NCBI GenBank assembly: GCA_005765155.1
Contig: VCCP01000005.1
Coordinates: forward strand, 4,464,001-4,528,000
DNA length: 64,000 bases
DNA from: Zelopaecilomyces penicillatus
Taxonomy: Eukaryota; Ascomycota; Sordariomycetes; Hypocreales; Pseudodiploosporaceae
Direction of reading: 5' to 3'
Shown here: positions 37,790 through 49,024 of the stretch, in pieces
Layout: every line of letters starts with the position of its first letter
How positions within the stretch are numbered: position 1 is the stretch's first letter
The notes under the pieces: model-generated
What the model saw: the letters and a program-made list of their open reading frames with translations, nothing else
Database searches by the model: none
Told to the model about the DNA's origin: nothing
Translations under genes and position numbers: made by a program

Positions 37790-40293
37790 CTACGCACCCT
37801 CGAGTGGAGGAACAAAGGAATAATTGAAATCAACTAGGCCGTCCAACATCCAATGCTGCGGGTCGAAAAAGTCATAGTTGGTGTCACCACCGTAGTTGAT
37901 ACTTCCAATCATGCTGGAGGGCACTGGTGGGGCAGCAGAGAGGCCCGTTGCGCCTGGTGTTAAGGCACCATTCGTATTCAGCATGCTGGATGTGGGAAGT
38001 GGGTGTGATGGCATCAGTGTGCTATCGAGCTGTGACGAGGTTGATGACTCGTTTGCCGAGTCCGGGTTCGTTGGATGTTTCACTGCGGTTGATAAGCATG
38101 TGTTATCACACTGTTCAGCCATGGCCCTCTTTGAAGGGACACTGGGCATCTTTTGCTCTTTCGCATAGTTCAAGTCCAGTTGGGGAGCAGACAGAGGCTG
38201 ACCACACGGTAAAGGGTGAAACTTACACTCAAGCGAGCCCCTGCCCAAGGATTGATACTCCTCTCTCCATCGCCAAACGGAGTCGAAAACAAGGCTCATG
38301 CTATGGCGGCAACGGACCTTCAGCTGTAAGCTGTCATCCATCTGAATGGGCGAGTCATCCTCGTGATTGTAGCTATTGTTAATGCTGTCTAGCCGAGCTC
38401 CATTCCACATCTGCACCATTAGCTCCGCCAATCGCCATTGCAGATCGTTCGTCACCACACTGGTACCCCTGATAGCCTGTATGGAGCGATGGAAAAGCGT
38501 GCGGCCGCGCTGAAAGTCGATCGTCTTGGCGAAGAACGATCGCATCAGCTTGAGTAGAGTGAATGCGGCGGCAACTAGCATTTGCTGGATGTAGTTGGTG
38601 GCATAGAGTAGAATGGTGCCTCCGATGTTATCACGAGGGGTTGTCACCTTGTCCACCTCGAGAAGCTCGTCTAAGAAGTTGGTAGTGGCTCTCCAGAGTC
38701 CCATGAGATCGTCAATGTAGCCAGGTGTCTTACTCGAGTCGAAGAAGCCTGCCAATCTCATGTGCAAGGCAGCCGCTCGCAAATGCAGATTCACAAATGG
38801 ACCCAGCTGTTGAGACATGACGGAAGCATGCAATTCGGAGTACTCCCGACGATAGACTCTCATCAGCATGGCTCGGTGCTCGTCACCCGCAACCCCTCTT
38901 GGGTCACTAGCATTGCTGTACATTTCCTTGGAAACCTTGTCACAGAACCGTTCGATCTGGAGTCTGGCCTCAAGCTCGGGAGAGAGATGCAAGGCAGGGT
39001 CGTCGCCTGGCCTCAGAGCAAGAGTCCAGTCATACAGCGACGAAGCAGGCTGTCCGTAGCCGGTTCCAATATTTTGCGCGACAATGTTGCAGACCGCCCA
39101 TGTAGCTACGCGGTCAGCGAGCTGTTCCTTGTTCAACTGTACCGAAGTTCGGGAAAAGTCTTGGATATGGTTGGGTCGGTGCAAGCCTATACCTGTGGCG
39201 GTCTTCATCATGACACCACACAAGATGTGTGTAGGGTCTGACGTCGTGGTGCTCGTCGGTAGTGGCCAGGCGCAAAGCAAACACATGGCTTTTACTACAT
39301 AGTAATTGCTGGGGACCTCGCCAATCGTTGTCCACAAGAATCTTGTCAAAGGCCCAGAGAGGCTAGCAATCAGGTTGGGACAGTTGGGTGGGCTGAAGCG
39401 ACGAGCGGCGACAGCAACAATAGACCAGAATAGCAGCGGATGTTGCTGGTGGTACTGGTCTGGACTTTGTTGCGGATTGAGGAAGGGAAGAAAGGGGTGA
39501 TAGAAGGCAAAATACTCGTTGAACAAGTGTATGACATTGTCATCGGTCAACTGCACCCCTTCTAACTCATGGGAGTATCGCGGCAATTTGTAGGAGCCTC
39601 CCCTCTTGAGATGAAGCAAGGAAGATACAGCCTCGTCAGAGCCCATCAGGGACGGATTTCGGGTATGGGTGTAGACGGTGCTCGGCGCAACTGGCGAGTG
39701 GAGATTCTCATCTTCTTCGTGAAGGTACCCTTGGGCTTGCGCTCGCGAGATATTCCGGCGCAGTCGATCAATTTCCTTTTCCATCTCGGCGTGCTTCGAA
39801 CGCTTCCCAATGCGTTTGAAGTTGGACTCAATCTTGCACTGGAGCTTGAGGCGATTGCATCGCGAACAACTCTGGAAAGGTTCCTGAACAACATTACACC
39901 GCAACTGTGGTTGTAGAAACAGGTGTTAGCCGGTATCCGTGGCTACTGCCAGTCCTGGGCTATGATTTATGGGAAGGAAAGAAAACGCGCTTGCATCTTG
40001 CCTGGCCCATGGAAGTGAACGGCGCAGTTTGGAAGGGAGGATAAGACGAGACTTACTTTTTGCTGGCGACACTCATTGCAGGCTCTCTTGACGCCAGGCT
40101 GGCGCTTCTTGTCGTGGTCGCCAAGGTCGCCATGCTCGCCGTGGTCATCTTCATTCCCACTGCCAGGGCTGCTTTCGAGCCCGACCATGCCGCTGCTCCT
40201 CTTGCGCTTCGGCACGTTACCGTGGCGAGAGCTGGTAGGACTGGTAGGGCTCATCGAGGCGCCCCCACGAGAGATGTTGGGGGAGCCGTCCAT
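37790..40293 (-). CDS. Zn(II)2Cys6 transcription factor, War1/PrtT-like
   Basis: Exons 40293-40057 and 39904-37790, with a 152-base intron (GTAAGT donor, CACAG acceptor), encode 783 residues. The intron splits the zinc cluster, which is complete only after splicing: Cys72, 75, 82, 92, 95 and 102 (CX2CX6CX9CX2CX6C). The following segment, IESNFKRIGKRSKHAEMEK, and a short coiled coil match the linker and dimerisation region of War1/PrtT-type regulators. From about residue 180 to 600 there is a fungal-specific transcription factor middle domain (DNVIHLFNEYFAFYHPFLPF, LLFWSIVAVAARR). The C-terminus carries a conserved-looking FDPQHWMLDGLVDF motif. War1 controls the weak-acid response in yeast and PrtT controls secreted proteases in Aspergillus; which role applies here cannot be told from sequence. 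It is divergent from the aldehyde dehydrogenase gene 1.9 kb away. Confidence 0.88.
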
Positions 40294-41534
40294 TGCTGGC
40301 GCGACAACCAATCGCTCAAGCAGAAAGAGTCGCGATATTGATAAGTAAGAGAAGCGATGTGGTGGAGCGGAGCGGAAGACCGGCGAGGAGGGGCGGCGAC
40401 GAAGAAACGGCCTAGAGGGCGCAGAGAGTGAGAATCAAGAGCGGAAGCCACAGCCAAACCAGAGTCAGAGCCGGCGGTGGCGGTCACGGCGGTCTCACGG
40501 CGATGACGGCGCAAGACTGCAGCAGAAGCGGCAGGGCCGTGATAACGATGCGCCGATGATGGGCGTTGGCGGCGACGGCGAACGGCGACGGCAACGGTGA
40601 CGAGGGCCGACTGCGGAGGCGGCGAGGGTTGTAGAAAGCAGAATGCTTTTCATGGTGGAGAGAAAATGGCCGAGCAAGGTTACGGTGTGTGGGACGGTTT
40701 TGGGGGAGACGCCACCCCACTACGTCGGTGTGCGCTGAAGACCCGCTGAAGACCCGCCTAGACAGCCGCCTGTACGGCGGTTCTGTGGTGGTTTGCGTGA
40801 TTGCGCGGTGGTTGATTCTAGCGGTGCTCCAGCGAGTTGCTTGCCAGCCGCCTACTATGTAATACAGCCTGCCAATCGCCGCCGGCGCAATTCGCTCTCT
40901 CCGGCCGTTGAACCACCACCGACCGGGGTGGGGAATGGCTGATGGTGGGGCAGCGCGTTGATTGGCTGGCCGCTTATCCCTGGTCACGTGTGGAGTGGCT
41001 GGTAAGCGGGGTTTCTGCTTACCAAAAGAGGTACCTACGTACTGGCGATGTTACTTCTCTGGAAAGTGCCGATGTCTACTTTAGTGCGCGCCAGCACGAG
41101 CAATGATCCACGACAAGCGGCTATGGAAGTTCTATGAAGGTGTCCAGCAACTGGCCTAGAAGCCAAAAGGCGCAAAATCACACTTAACCTGGAGCGCCGC
41201 TGACAGCAACTGCCCGAACCCAGCAGGCGGCTTGTTAACAGCTTATTTGCAACGAGGGGAAGGGCACATAACTACAGCGCCTGTACCTACCTATTGTCTG
41301 AGACCTGCCCGGAAGTCATTCCGGCTTATCTAAGCCTCTACCTGGTCTTCACCGAACAGCCAAAGTCCACCCCACAGGCCGCGATGCTTCAACTGTCAAA
41401 CATACAAGTTTGTTATGCCATTGCAGACAGAAGGCTGACTGATGACTGACTTGACTGCATAGCCCAATTGCGTCGCTGATTGGCCTCAGATTCTTCACGA
41501 AAGCCTCCTTTATACACAAAAAACGGGCGCCAAC
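40294..41534. other. Upstream region of the War1-like gene
   Basis: GC-rich to about 40980, with several in-frame open stretches that look like untranslated leader. A possible frame extension upstream of ATG 40293 has no ATG. From 41000 the sequence is more balanced. No gene seen. Confidence 0.5.
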
Positions 41535-41822
41535 ATGGCAGCCCCCAATTCTGATCGACCTCCCATCAAACGGGAGCTTCGAGCACCGCCAAGACCAACC
41601 AGCCTCGTGCACTCCCCGAGAAGCATGAAGTCCGAAGTCCGATTTGTTTTGCCAGGGCATCCGCCTGAAACCGGTATGTATGGGTGCATCTCGCTACCTC
41701 ATGCACTACCAAGCTCACCGCGTTGCGTAATAGAAGTTGTCCAGGTCAATACAAACGCCGTATCGCAACCATTCCTGGAGCCCAGTCTCCTGCAACAACT
41801 GAGGCAAACCGAGAAGCATTGA
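41535..41822 (+). CDS. Possible small two-exon gene (75 residues), unknown function
   Basis: I propose exons 41535-41673 and 41734-41822, joined over a 60-base intron with a strong GTATGT donor, a GCTCAC branch-like site and a TAG acceptor. Splicing keeps the frame and gives 75 residues. The start context is good (GCCAAC before ATGG). The product is basic and Pro-rich at the N-terminus (RELRAPPRPTSL) and polar to amphipathic at the end (EPSLLQQLRQTEKH), with no membrane segment or known motif. Without splicing the frame gives 95 residues. The intron signals are the main support. It lies 0.4 kb upstream of the aldehyde dehydrogenase gene on the same strand and could instead be part of that gene's leader. 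Confidence 0.4.
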   Translation: MAAPNSDRPPIKRELRAPPRPTSLVHSPRSMKSEVRFVLPGHPPETGMYGCISLPHALPSSPRCVIEVVQVNTNAVSQPFLEPSLLQQLRQTEKH

Positions 41823-42216
41823 TGTTGCTTGCTAGAATCCATTCAAGTCTTAATGTATAGTAGCATATCGTCTCTTGTGCTTGGAAAATGCTCTCAGGCA
41901 TCAGAACGGATCGCGATTAATTAGTGCGACTAAATTACATTGACAAAGTGGCGACAGTCAATGCTACTCTGACGGCAATCTGCAAGGCCAGGCTATATCG
42001 GATATTCGTATAAATCAGCTGGAATGCGGGGTTTCCCAAAATGCCCTAGAAGGCTCCTCGGTCTCCATTATAAGACTGAGAGGTCAGCCTAACTGCGAGA
42101 AGCATGTGCAAGCTTCCATCACTAGCTTGTCTTGGTCCTAGTCAAAGCAACCCCATGCGATAATTACCACTCGACCCGCTCGGTTTATGAAGACATAAAT
42201 AGACACGTCCAACGTC
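41823..42216. promoter_or_regulatory. Promoter region of the aldehyde dehydrogenase gene
   Basis: 394 bases of AT-balanced sequence between the small candidate gene and the ATG at 42217. No specific operator is identifiable by eye. Confidence 0.4.
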
Positions 42217-43739
42217 ATGTCTAGCGCAGAGGCAGTAGGCGATGGGTTGGCGACGACAGTGCCATTCTACATCAACGGAACAGATTACACCACCGACAAG
42301 ACATTTGATGTGATATCTCCGGCAACAGGACAAGTTGTTCATCGATGTGGTGCTGCCACCGAAGCTGATGCCGCCTGCGCGGTTGATGCTGCCGCCCAAG
42401 CTTTCGAGGAATGGCGCAAGACCTCTCCCTCTTTCCGCCGTAATATTTTACTCAAGGCCGCTGAGATTATGGAGCGTCGTCGCGACGACACCATTCAGTG
42501 CATGATGAAGGAGACGGGCAGTACATCCGCATGGGGCGAATTCAATGTGGACGGCGCTGTCGACCTCGTCAAAGATGTTGCAGGACGAATTTCCTCGATA
42601 GAAGGGTCAATTCCAGCTATGGCAGATCCAACCATGAGCGGTATCGTTCTTCATGAACCTTATGGCGTCGTTTTGGCCATTGCTCCTTGGTACGTGCAAC
42701 TTATCCAACTTCATACAATTTCAATGCCTGGCCCCACAAAGCTAATAAAAAATCTAGGAATGCGCCGTGTATTCTAGCCACTAGGTCTTTCATCTTTCCG
42801 ATTGCTGCAGGGAACACTGTCGTCCTCAAGGCATCAGAGTTGTCACCTCGGACGATCCGGACCATCGTCTCTGCCTTCCATGAGGCGGGCCTTCCACCAG
42901 GTGTACTGAACATGATTGCTCATGAACCCGCGGCTGCCCCAAAAATAACTGCAGCTTTAGTTTCAAACCCACTAGTGAGGAAAATCAACTTTACGGGAAG
43001 TACGGCTGTTGGTCGTATTATTGCGAAACTCGCCGGGGAACATTTGAAGCCTTTGATCCTCGAACTAGGCGGCAAAGCTCCTGCCATTGTTTGGGAAGAT
43101 GCTGATCTGGAACTGGCAGCCAGCCAGTGCGCCTTGGGATCCTTTTTGAATTCTGGCCAGATATGCATGTCTACGGAGAGAATTATTGTCCACAAGGCCA
43201 TCAAGCATGAATTCCTGGAAAAGCTAAAAGCCGCTACCGAGAGACTTTTCCCTGCAGATGGAGAGCCCCTGACTCTCATCTCTAGTGTCGCAGTCGAGAA
43301 GAACAAAGCCCTCATCAAGGATGCCGTAGACAAGGGCGCATCTCTTATACACGGAGATCCACACAGAGACGAGAGCAATGGCTACAAGCTCCGTCCGCTT
43401 ATCTTGGACAATGTGACGACGGACATGAATATTTACCCGACTGAATCTTTTGGCCCTACTGCCTCTCTCTTTGAAGTTGAGACGGAGGAAGCCGCCATCA
43501 AGATTGCAAACGATACTGAGTATGGGCTTTCCTCGGCTGTCTTCACGGAGGACTTGCGGAGAGGGCTTCGGTTTGCACGTGCAATCGAGACAGGGGCGGT
43601 GCATATCAACGGAATGACGGTCCATGACGAAGCGGGCCTGTCGCATGGCGGAGCCAAAGCTAGCGGGTATGGCCGCTTCAACTCCTCAGCTGGGCTAGGG
43701 GAGTGGGTAAGAACGAAGAATGTAACCTTCAGGACTTGA
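42217..43739 (+). CDS. NAD(P)-dependent aldehyde dehydrogenase, aromatic-aldehyde type
   Basis: Exons 42217-42689 and 42758-43739, joined over a 68-base intron (GTACGT donor, CTAG acceptor), encode 484 residues, the usual length of the family. The splice restores the PWNAP segment that carries the catalytic-site Asn (159). The nucleotide-binding FTGSTAVG, the general base Glu260 in ELGGKAP, and the nucleophile Cys294 in GQICMSTERI are all present, as is the ESFGP motif near the end. The enzyme oxidises an aldehyde to a carboxylic acid. The overall pattern (YGVVLAIAPWNAP, GAVHINGMTVHDE, SGYGRFNS) is closest to salicylaldehyde/vanillin-type dehydrogenases, so an aromatic aldehyde is the likely substrate. 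No targeting sequence is evident. A War1-like regulator is encoded divergently upstream, which would fit induction by aromatic compounds, but that is inference. Confidence 0.92.
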
Positions 43740-44431
43740 GACGGGTATTAGTCAAGTGGGTCTACCTGTAAAGTAACAAAATAGTATGCAGGCTGCACTT
43801 GAGGAACTCAAAAAGCAATTGTCCTTGTTATCATGATCTGGGTAAACTGCGCAGGGCGAAGGCATCCGTTAAGTTTAGCTTCAGCTCTATTCGTGACACG
43901 CCAAGATGGACCGAAGCAAATAATTTGCATTCCAGATATGTAGAATCCCACTCCCCGTTCCCCCTTTTTCTCAAAGAATGAGGCAATTAATCGAGTTTAT
44001 TTCATGCTGGGGCCAACAATGAAGACAGGAAAAAGAAAAAAAAGGACTAACATAAAGCTTTCTAAGGGAAATGGGGTATCAGCTTGCTTGAATAACAGCA
44101 AACGCAAAAAAGAAAAAAAGAAAAGAGAAACGTCGAGGAGAAATAAAACTGTAGCTCTCCCTCTCTATCCGTGCAACCTGCGCCCGCAATTGATAACAAA
44201 AAGCAAAAAGAACACCATAATTAGTATTATGAGAAACCTCCAGCACCCAAACAGACTCATGTATTTCGGATCCTTCCATCTTCTCTTTTGTGACGCATCC
44301 CTTGTTTAGTATCCTCTTCAAGCGACACGTACCAGAAAGGGAAATCTGCGCCAGGCAATGCAAGTATGCTTTGTTGCTTTCCATGGTTTGCAACCAAGCC
44401 TTCGCTCTTCACCAACCAACTTTTTTTCAGC
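43740..44431. other. Convergent 3' intergenic region
   Basis: A-rich sequence (several A4-A6 runs at 44025-44125) between the 3' ends of the aldehyde dehydrogenase gene and the membrane-protein gene on the opposite strand. No gene seen. Confidence 0.6.
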
Positions 44432-46670
44432 TCATGCCCAAAACTCCAGTCGGATAATAGAGAAGATCATGTTCTGCAAAACATGAAGCATCACAGCCAC
44501 ACAGGTCGGCAGTAGCTCCGGCCAGACAGCCAGGTCCAGCTTCCCCTCAAGCCCTACATCAACACCAAAGGAGGCCCTAATGAGGACGCGAACGGCAAGA
44601 CTAGCGGCCAGCTCGCAGCCCCAGGTGACCAGGGAGGCATAGTACGTGAGGTGGAAATCGTACGGCTCGCGTTTATCGTCAAAGGCAAAGTAAGGGTAGA
44701 CGTCCTTGTTGGGACCAAAGTGTAGGACCAGGACGCTGCCGAGAAAAGTGGCCATGGAGACGTTCTCGGCCAGGAAGCGGATGAAGACATTGCGGATCTG
44801 CAGTTTTTGGTAGGTGCCGTACGTGAGGCCGGATAGGCCGAGGATGGTGAGGGCTTTGTGGAAGAAGCGGGTCATCATGAGGGGCGTGAGGATGACAAGG
44901 CTGGTGGAGGAGAGCACCTGTAGGATGATGAACTGCGAGGGCTCGCGGAGGCGTGCGTACAGAGCTCGGACGTAGGTTTGGTACGTCAGCATGAAATAAC
45001 TGGAATGATGTTAGCTGGGTTGAATTAAAGTCTGGATGAAAAAAGGGGCAGAGAAAGGGGAGTAGCAAATGCATACAGTTTGAATATCCAGCTTAGGGGA
45101 TAGCTACCCACGCGCTCACCCTCTTTGATACCCAACGTCCATCCCGTAAGAGCATCTAGCAAATGAACTGTCACCACCCAGCCATAGACGTAAACCACGG
45201 TCTCAAAACTGTCGTGGGGTAGCGTCCGCAAATAAAGCTCGGCATATGCCTCCCCAATCACATACGCCATCAAACCTATGAAGAGCGCGACACAGAACCA
45301 CAGGAACCTGACAAAGCTCGCAGGTAGCCACCGACGCCGCATGGCTACCCCCTGAGACCGAGGCTGCTGGTTCGCGCCAATCATTAGCACATCGTGCTCC
45401 CAGAGATCCCCAGAGACATCGCGCCGGCGCCTGTCCCTCCTAGGCAGACTATCGGGCTCGCCTGTCCACCAGGAGCTGGTGAAGATGCGCTGCGTCTCCG
45501 AGAGCGAATGGCGCAAACCAATGTGACGCTCGTTTGTCATTAAGATGAGGAAGGCGATGGCGACAGGCATGGCCATGATGACAAAAGTCCAGCTGATCCA
45601 TGTGGTGTTGTGGACGGTGAGGAACCGCGTGGATGGAAGGTAGTAGATGGGGATGGGAACGGCAATGGACATGATGGCGATGAGGGAGACTGTGATGGGG
45701 AAGCCGAGAGATTGGGGCCACCTTTAAGATTCTGTTAGCTATTCCTAAGCCTCCCTTTTCGTTATACTGACTGTGAGTCTTGATTTTATCTGATGAATGA
45801 GAGACTTACCAGTTCAGACTGTAAAGGTTAAACACCTTTGTGATCCATATCAGAGCCGTGAGGTTATAGAAGCCGTAGTAGACAAAGAGAAAGAACCAAA
45901 AATTAACCTGCACCCGCGCAACTCCGTAACCGGGTATCTTGGTGCCCGCCATAGCCGTGGCCATTACGGGCTGTTGAGAAGCAGAAGAACCTTCGTCGCC
46001 ATCGTCATAGTCGTCGTCATCATATGGCAGCGGAATCTGTGGAAACGGTATTGAACACCACGCAATAGCCTATGTTTGTCATAAAACCCAAAAGTCAATA
46101 TCAGAATCACTCCACAAGATCGCCAAGGACCTCCCTCCTCTCTCTCTGTCTCTCACTCTCTCGTGTAGGCGTATGTGTGTGCGGTTCCAAACATACCAGT
46201 ATGGCGGGTAGGAAGACGAGCAGTCCATATCGACTCCACCATCTATCCACCATTCTCTTCACAGCCGAAGCTCTCGGATGCACCCAGAGGTCAACAATCC
46301 ACCGCTTCCATACCCTCTGCAACCTAGTCGCCACATCTTCGTCCCCATCTCCCGATATATGCGCGCCGCCGCCGCCGCTGCTATCACCAACACGACCAAC
46401 ACGGTACCTGTCACCATCGCTGTCGTTGTCGTCGTCCGCAGCAGCCTCGGCCTCAAGCTCCGCCGCAATCAGAGCTCCATACCCGACATGAACACTGCCG
46501 CGCCCGCCCGCGAGCCCAAACTGGTCGGAGAGCAAGCCGAGCGGACTAGACCGGCGTCTACCCAGGCCAGGGCGCGGAGGTACGGCTCGAAAACGGCCCA
46601 GCAAGGGGGACGAGTCGTTGGGTCGGATGCGCGACTCTGTGCCCTGCGTGAACTGGAAGAAGCTCGGCAT
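44432..46670 (-). CDS. Polytopic membrane protein of unknown function, about ten TM segments
   Basis: Four exons on the minus strand, 46670-46197, 46069-45810, 45721-45077 and 44999-44432, encode 648 residues. The three introns (127, 88 and 77 bases) have GTATGT, GTAAGT and GTATGC donors, and frame is kept at each. The first 135 residues are soluble, with Gly/Asp/Ala-rich tracts. Hydrophobic segments then begin with LLVFLPAILAIAWCSIPF, which is assembled across the first splice. At least nine more follow, including VNFWFFLFVYYGFYNL, FPITVSLIAIMSIAVPI, FLWFCVALFIGLMAYVIG and LPTCVAVMLHVLQNMIFS. An acidic loop (DDDDYDDGDEG) follows the first segment, and an Arg-rich cytosolic-type loop (PRRDRRRRD) lies between segments 4 and 5. 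No signal peptide. I do not recognise the family; nothing indicates a transporter signature or active site. Confidence 0.8.
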
Positions 46671-47695
46671 GGCGGGAGAGAAGTGGATGGGGGGGCAGAG
46701 GCGAGCAAGGCCAAGGCAAAGGCGAAGCAAGGCACGTACGGCACAGAACAGGGGACTCCTGCTCTGGCTCGACTTGGGGCGGAAAGGCCTTCCCGCTGCT
46801 CACATGGACATCGCTGGCGTGTTATTGAGGACTCGGTGTGGTGCGAGGGGACATGTGTGTGATTGTGTGTATATGTTTCCGAGTGCAAAAGGGCAGATAG
46901 GGCGTTTGCAGTTTAGATAGGCGGGTTGGGCGTATATGGTGTTTTCGGGCCTGAGATTTGTCGTTATCAATATGGAGAAGTGGGCTGGCGTGCCGTAATT
47001 AGAAGGGGTCCTTTCGGGGGTCTTGTGGAGGGGGGGGGGGGGGGGGGTCCTAGCTGCAGCGACACTCGAATCGTATTATAAGGCCCATCTACTGCTGTTA
47101 GCCTGTAGGCACGATGACGCTAGATCCGCCAGGGAAAGGCCCCTGTAAAGGCCCTGTCATTGGGAGCTACTGGCAGCTACTGGAGCTACTCACCAGCTAC
47201 TCAGGCGGTGTGGTCGATCAATACAGGGAGCTGCAATCTGCATCGTCACATGGGCAATCAAGCCAGGCTGAGTATAAGACTAACGACATGCAGTGCCAAG
47301 GCAAGGAGTCAAGGGAGACTTTTGACGTAAGTAAGAAGTGTTTACATGAGACTAGGTGGAGGTAGATAATGTGCCATTGAAGATGGAAATTCAACTCGCT
47401 TAACATTACAATGCAATTCGTTCCATCCGAATATGGGACCTTGGCCATATGTGTGGTGTTTAGTGCCGAGTTGCGATGCCCGTTTCCTTTTTTGCAGATG
47501 CTGTGACACCACTAATAAAAAAAGGTCCTCGTCACACAGCCATCGTCATACTCGAACATATAGGCATCCCTATTCCTATCCAGATCCATGTCCATCCATA
47601 TTGTACAGTAGTCACATAGAAACAGACTTGTGCGAGGCATATGTTGCCCAGTCAAAAGGAGTAAAAAAGAAATCAAAACGCCATGCAAATGAGCC
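46671..47695. other. Intergenic region between the membrane-protein gene and PEX2
   Basis: This holds the promoter of the membrane-protein gene and the 3' region of PEX2. It includes an 18-base G run at 47030-47047. No supportable gene. Confidence 0.55.
47030..47047. repeat. G18 homopolymer
   Basis: An uninterrupted run of 18 G on the plus strand in intergenic sequence. Exact length may be unreliable. Confidence 0.9.
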
Positions 47696-49024
47696 TCAGT
47701 CTTCCCGTTCCGAGTCTGTCGCATGAGAAGCCTCATCCAGCGACATCACCTCCTCTTCCAATACTCCCCCACTTATGTCGTCTGAAAAGGCCACCGTCTT
47801 TGTCCCATGGGCCTTTGTCACTGTCGGTGGCTCCAGCACATCTCCACTCCACGGCTTGCATTCCTTGATGTGCTCCCCGCAGCGCAGGCATGTCCAGCCC
47901 TCGCCTTCTTCCCTTTCCAGCCGCGTCGCAAGGCAGACAAAGCAGTAGATGCACCCGCATGGCATGGCTTCATAGGGGTTCGTGACATCGGTTTGCGCCG
48001 AGCCGATGACACCGCTGGAGGCTGCGGCAGCCATGATCTCGTTTTCTGACGAGGCGGCCTCATTCTGGTCCTGGTAGCAGATGGCGCAGGTCCTCTCGGG
48101 CAAAAAGGCGTATTCTCCCTGTGCAGCGCCGCTATCTTGTGGTCCAGTATGGATGATCTCCTTAGTTTTTCTCCAGGTACGGCTTAGCCAGCGCCGCCAT
48201 CGATTGATGCCGATGAGCGGGAGCACAAATAGTAAAAACTCGGTAAAAGCATGCCAGACAAGCTGCCGATTAAGGTACTCAAAGGATACATCTCTGCTGA
48301 CTTGACTCGTAGGTGGAGCCAGCCTCATTCTTAATATCCTATCGAGTAGTGTCCGATACCGTCCGCGGAGGAGGAACACTAGGAACGACACGCACGCCGC
48401 TGCTGAGTGAAATGTCGATAGTGATGATGTAAAGCGCGATAGTTTTTGGACCAAGGGGCTCGGCTGATCATATCCATCATCTTGCTCCACGAGCCAGTCC
48501 TCCCATCGGGTCCAGGCATACTTGCCGAAAACCGTCACCAACCCATACAGAGACTTCTGAACCCTAGAGGGCGGTGTTAACACCGCGCCCCCTTTTCTCG
48601 CATCGGTATATTTCAAGTTCTGCAGAGCCGCACCATATGTCGCATCGTTGTCCCATACTGTAAGCTTGAACAAGATAGCTCTCAGGGCCAGCATAATCTC
48701 CGCAGACCAGTCATCCTGGAGGTGGCCCCCAGCAAAATATTTCAGCCCGTCACCCGCTTGCGCCTTGAGGAGCTCCAACAGCTCGGCATCCAAGAGCTCA
48801 GCATCCACCTGCGCGACGCGAAAGGCAGGCCTTGTGCTCTCCATGGTGACGGCAGTTTCCCACGCGCCGGCGAGGCGGCTAAAGGGGTAGGGCAGACGCT
48901 GTAGCTGGGCGTTGGTGCGGGATGATTCGCGGTGCGCGGCGAGACGGGCGGCGGCTTCGGTCTCGCGAGCTTGACGACGGGCAGCGACGCGCTGCTGCGC
49001 CTGGACGAAGGTCGATTCGGTCAT
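47696..49024 (-). CDS. pex2: Peroxisome biogenesis factor 2 (PEX2), RING peroxin
   Basis: A single exon of 442 residues with ATG at 49024. PEX2, PEX10 and PEX12 form the peroxisomal membrane E3 complex that ubiquitinates the receptor PEX5 for recycling. Residues about 60-310 match the Pex2/Pex12 N-terminal membrane domain: LKYFAGGHLQDDWSAEI, TLLDRILRMRLAPP, the typical EYLNRQLVWHAFTEF, and hydrophobic stretches FHSAAACVSFLVFLL and FLLFVLPLIGI. The C-terminal RING starts at CAICYQDQ and continues with a long insert, then PCGCIYCFVC, then CLRCG. The position usually held by His (CGH) is Cys here. The tail after the RING is acidic. The upstream (AGG)n run at 49049-49075 lies just before the start codon on the sense strand of the leader. 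Confidence 0.92.
   Translation of the reverse strand: MTESTFVQAQQRVAARRQARETEAAARLAAHRESSRTNAQLQRLPYPFSRLAGAWETAVTMESTRPAFRVAQVDAELLDAELLELLKAQAGDGLKYFAGGHLQDDWSAEIMLALRAILFKLTVWDNDATYGAALQNLKYTDARKGGAVLTPPSRVQKSLYGLVTVFGKYAWTRWEDWLVEQDDGYDQPSPLVQKLSRFTSSLSTFHSAAACVSFLVFLLRGRYRTLLDRILRMRLAPPTSQVSRDVSFEYLNRQLVWHAFTEFLLFVLPLIGINRWRRWLSRTWRKTKEIIHTGPQDSGAAQGEYAFLPERTCAICYQDQNEAASSENEIMAAAASSGVIGSAQTDVTNPYEAMPCGCIYCFVCLATRLEREEGEGWTCLRCGEHIKECKPWSGDVLEPPTVTKAHGTKTVAFSDDISGGVLEEEVMSLDEASHATDSERED

Noticed and set aside
38170..38260. Possible intron in the War1-like gene (GTAAGT near 38234)
   Set aside because: Removing the segment to the next good acceptor would shift the frame and destroy the conserved-looking C-terminus FDPQHWMLDGL.
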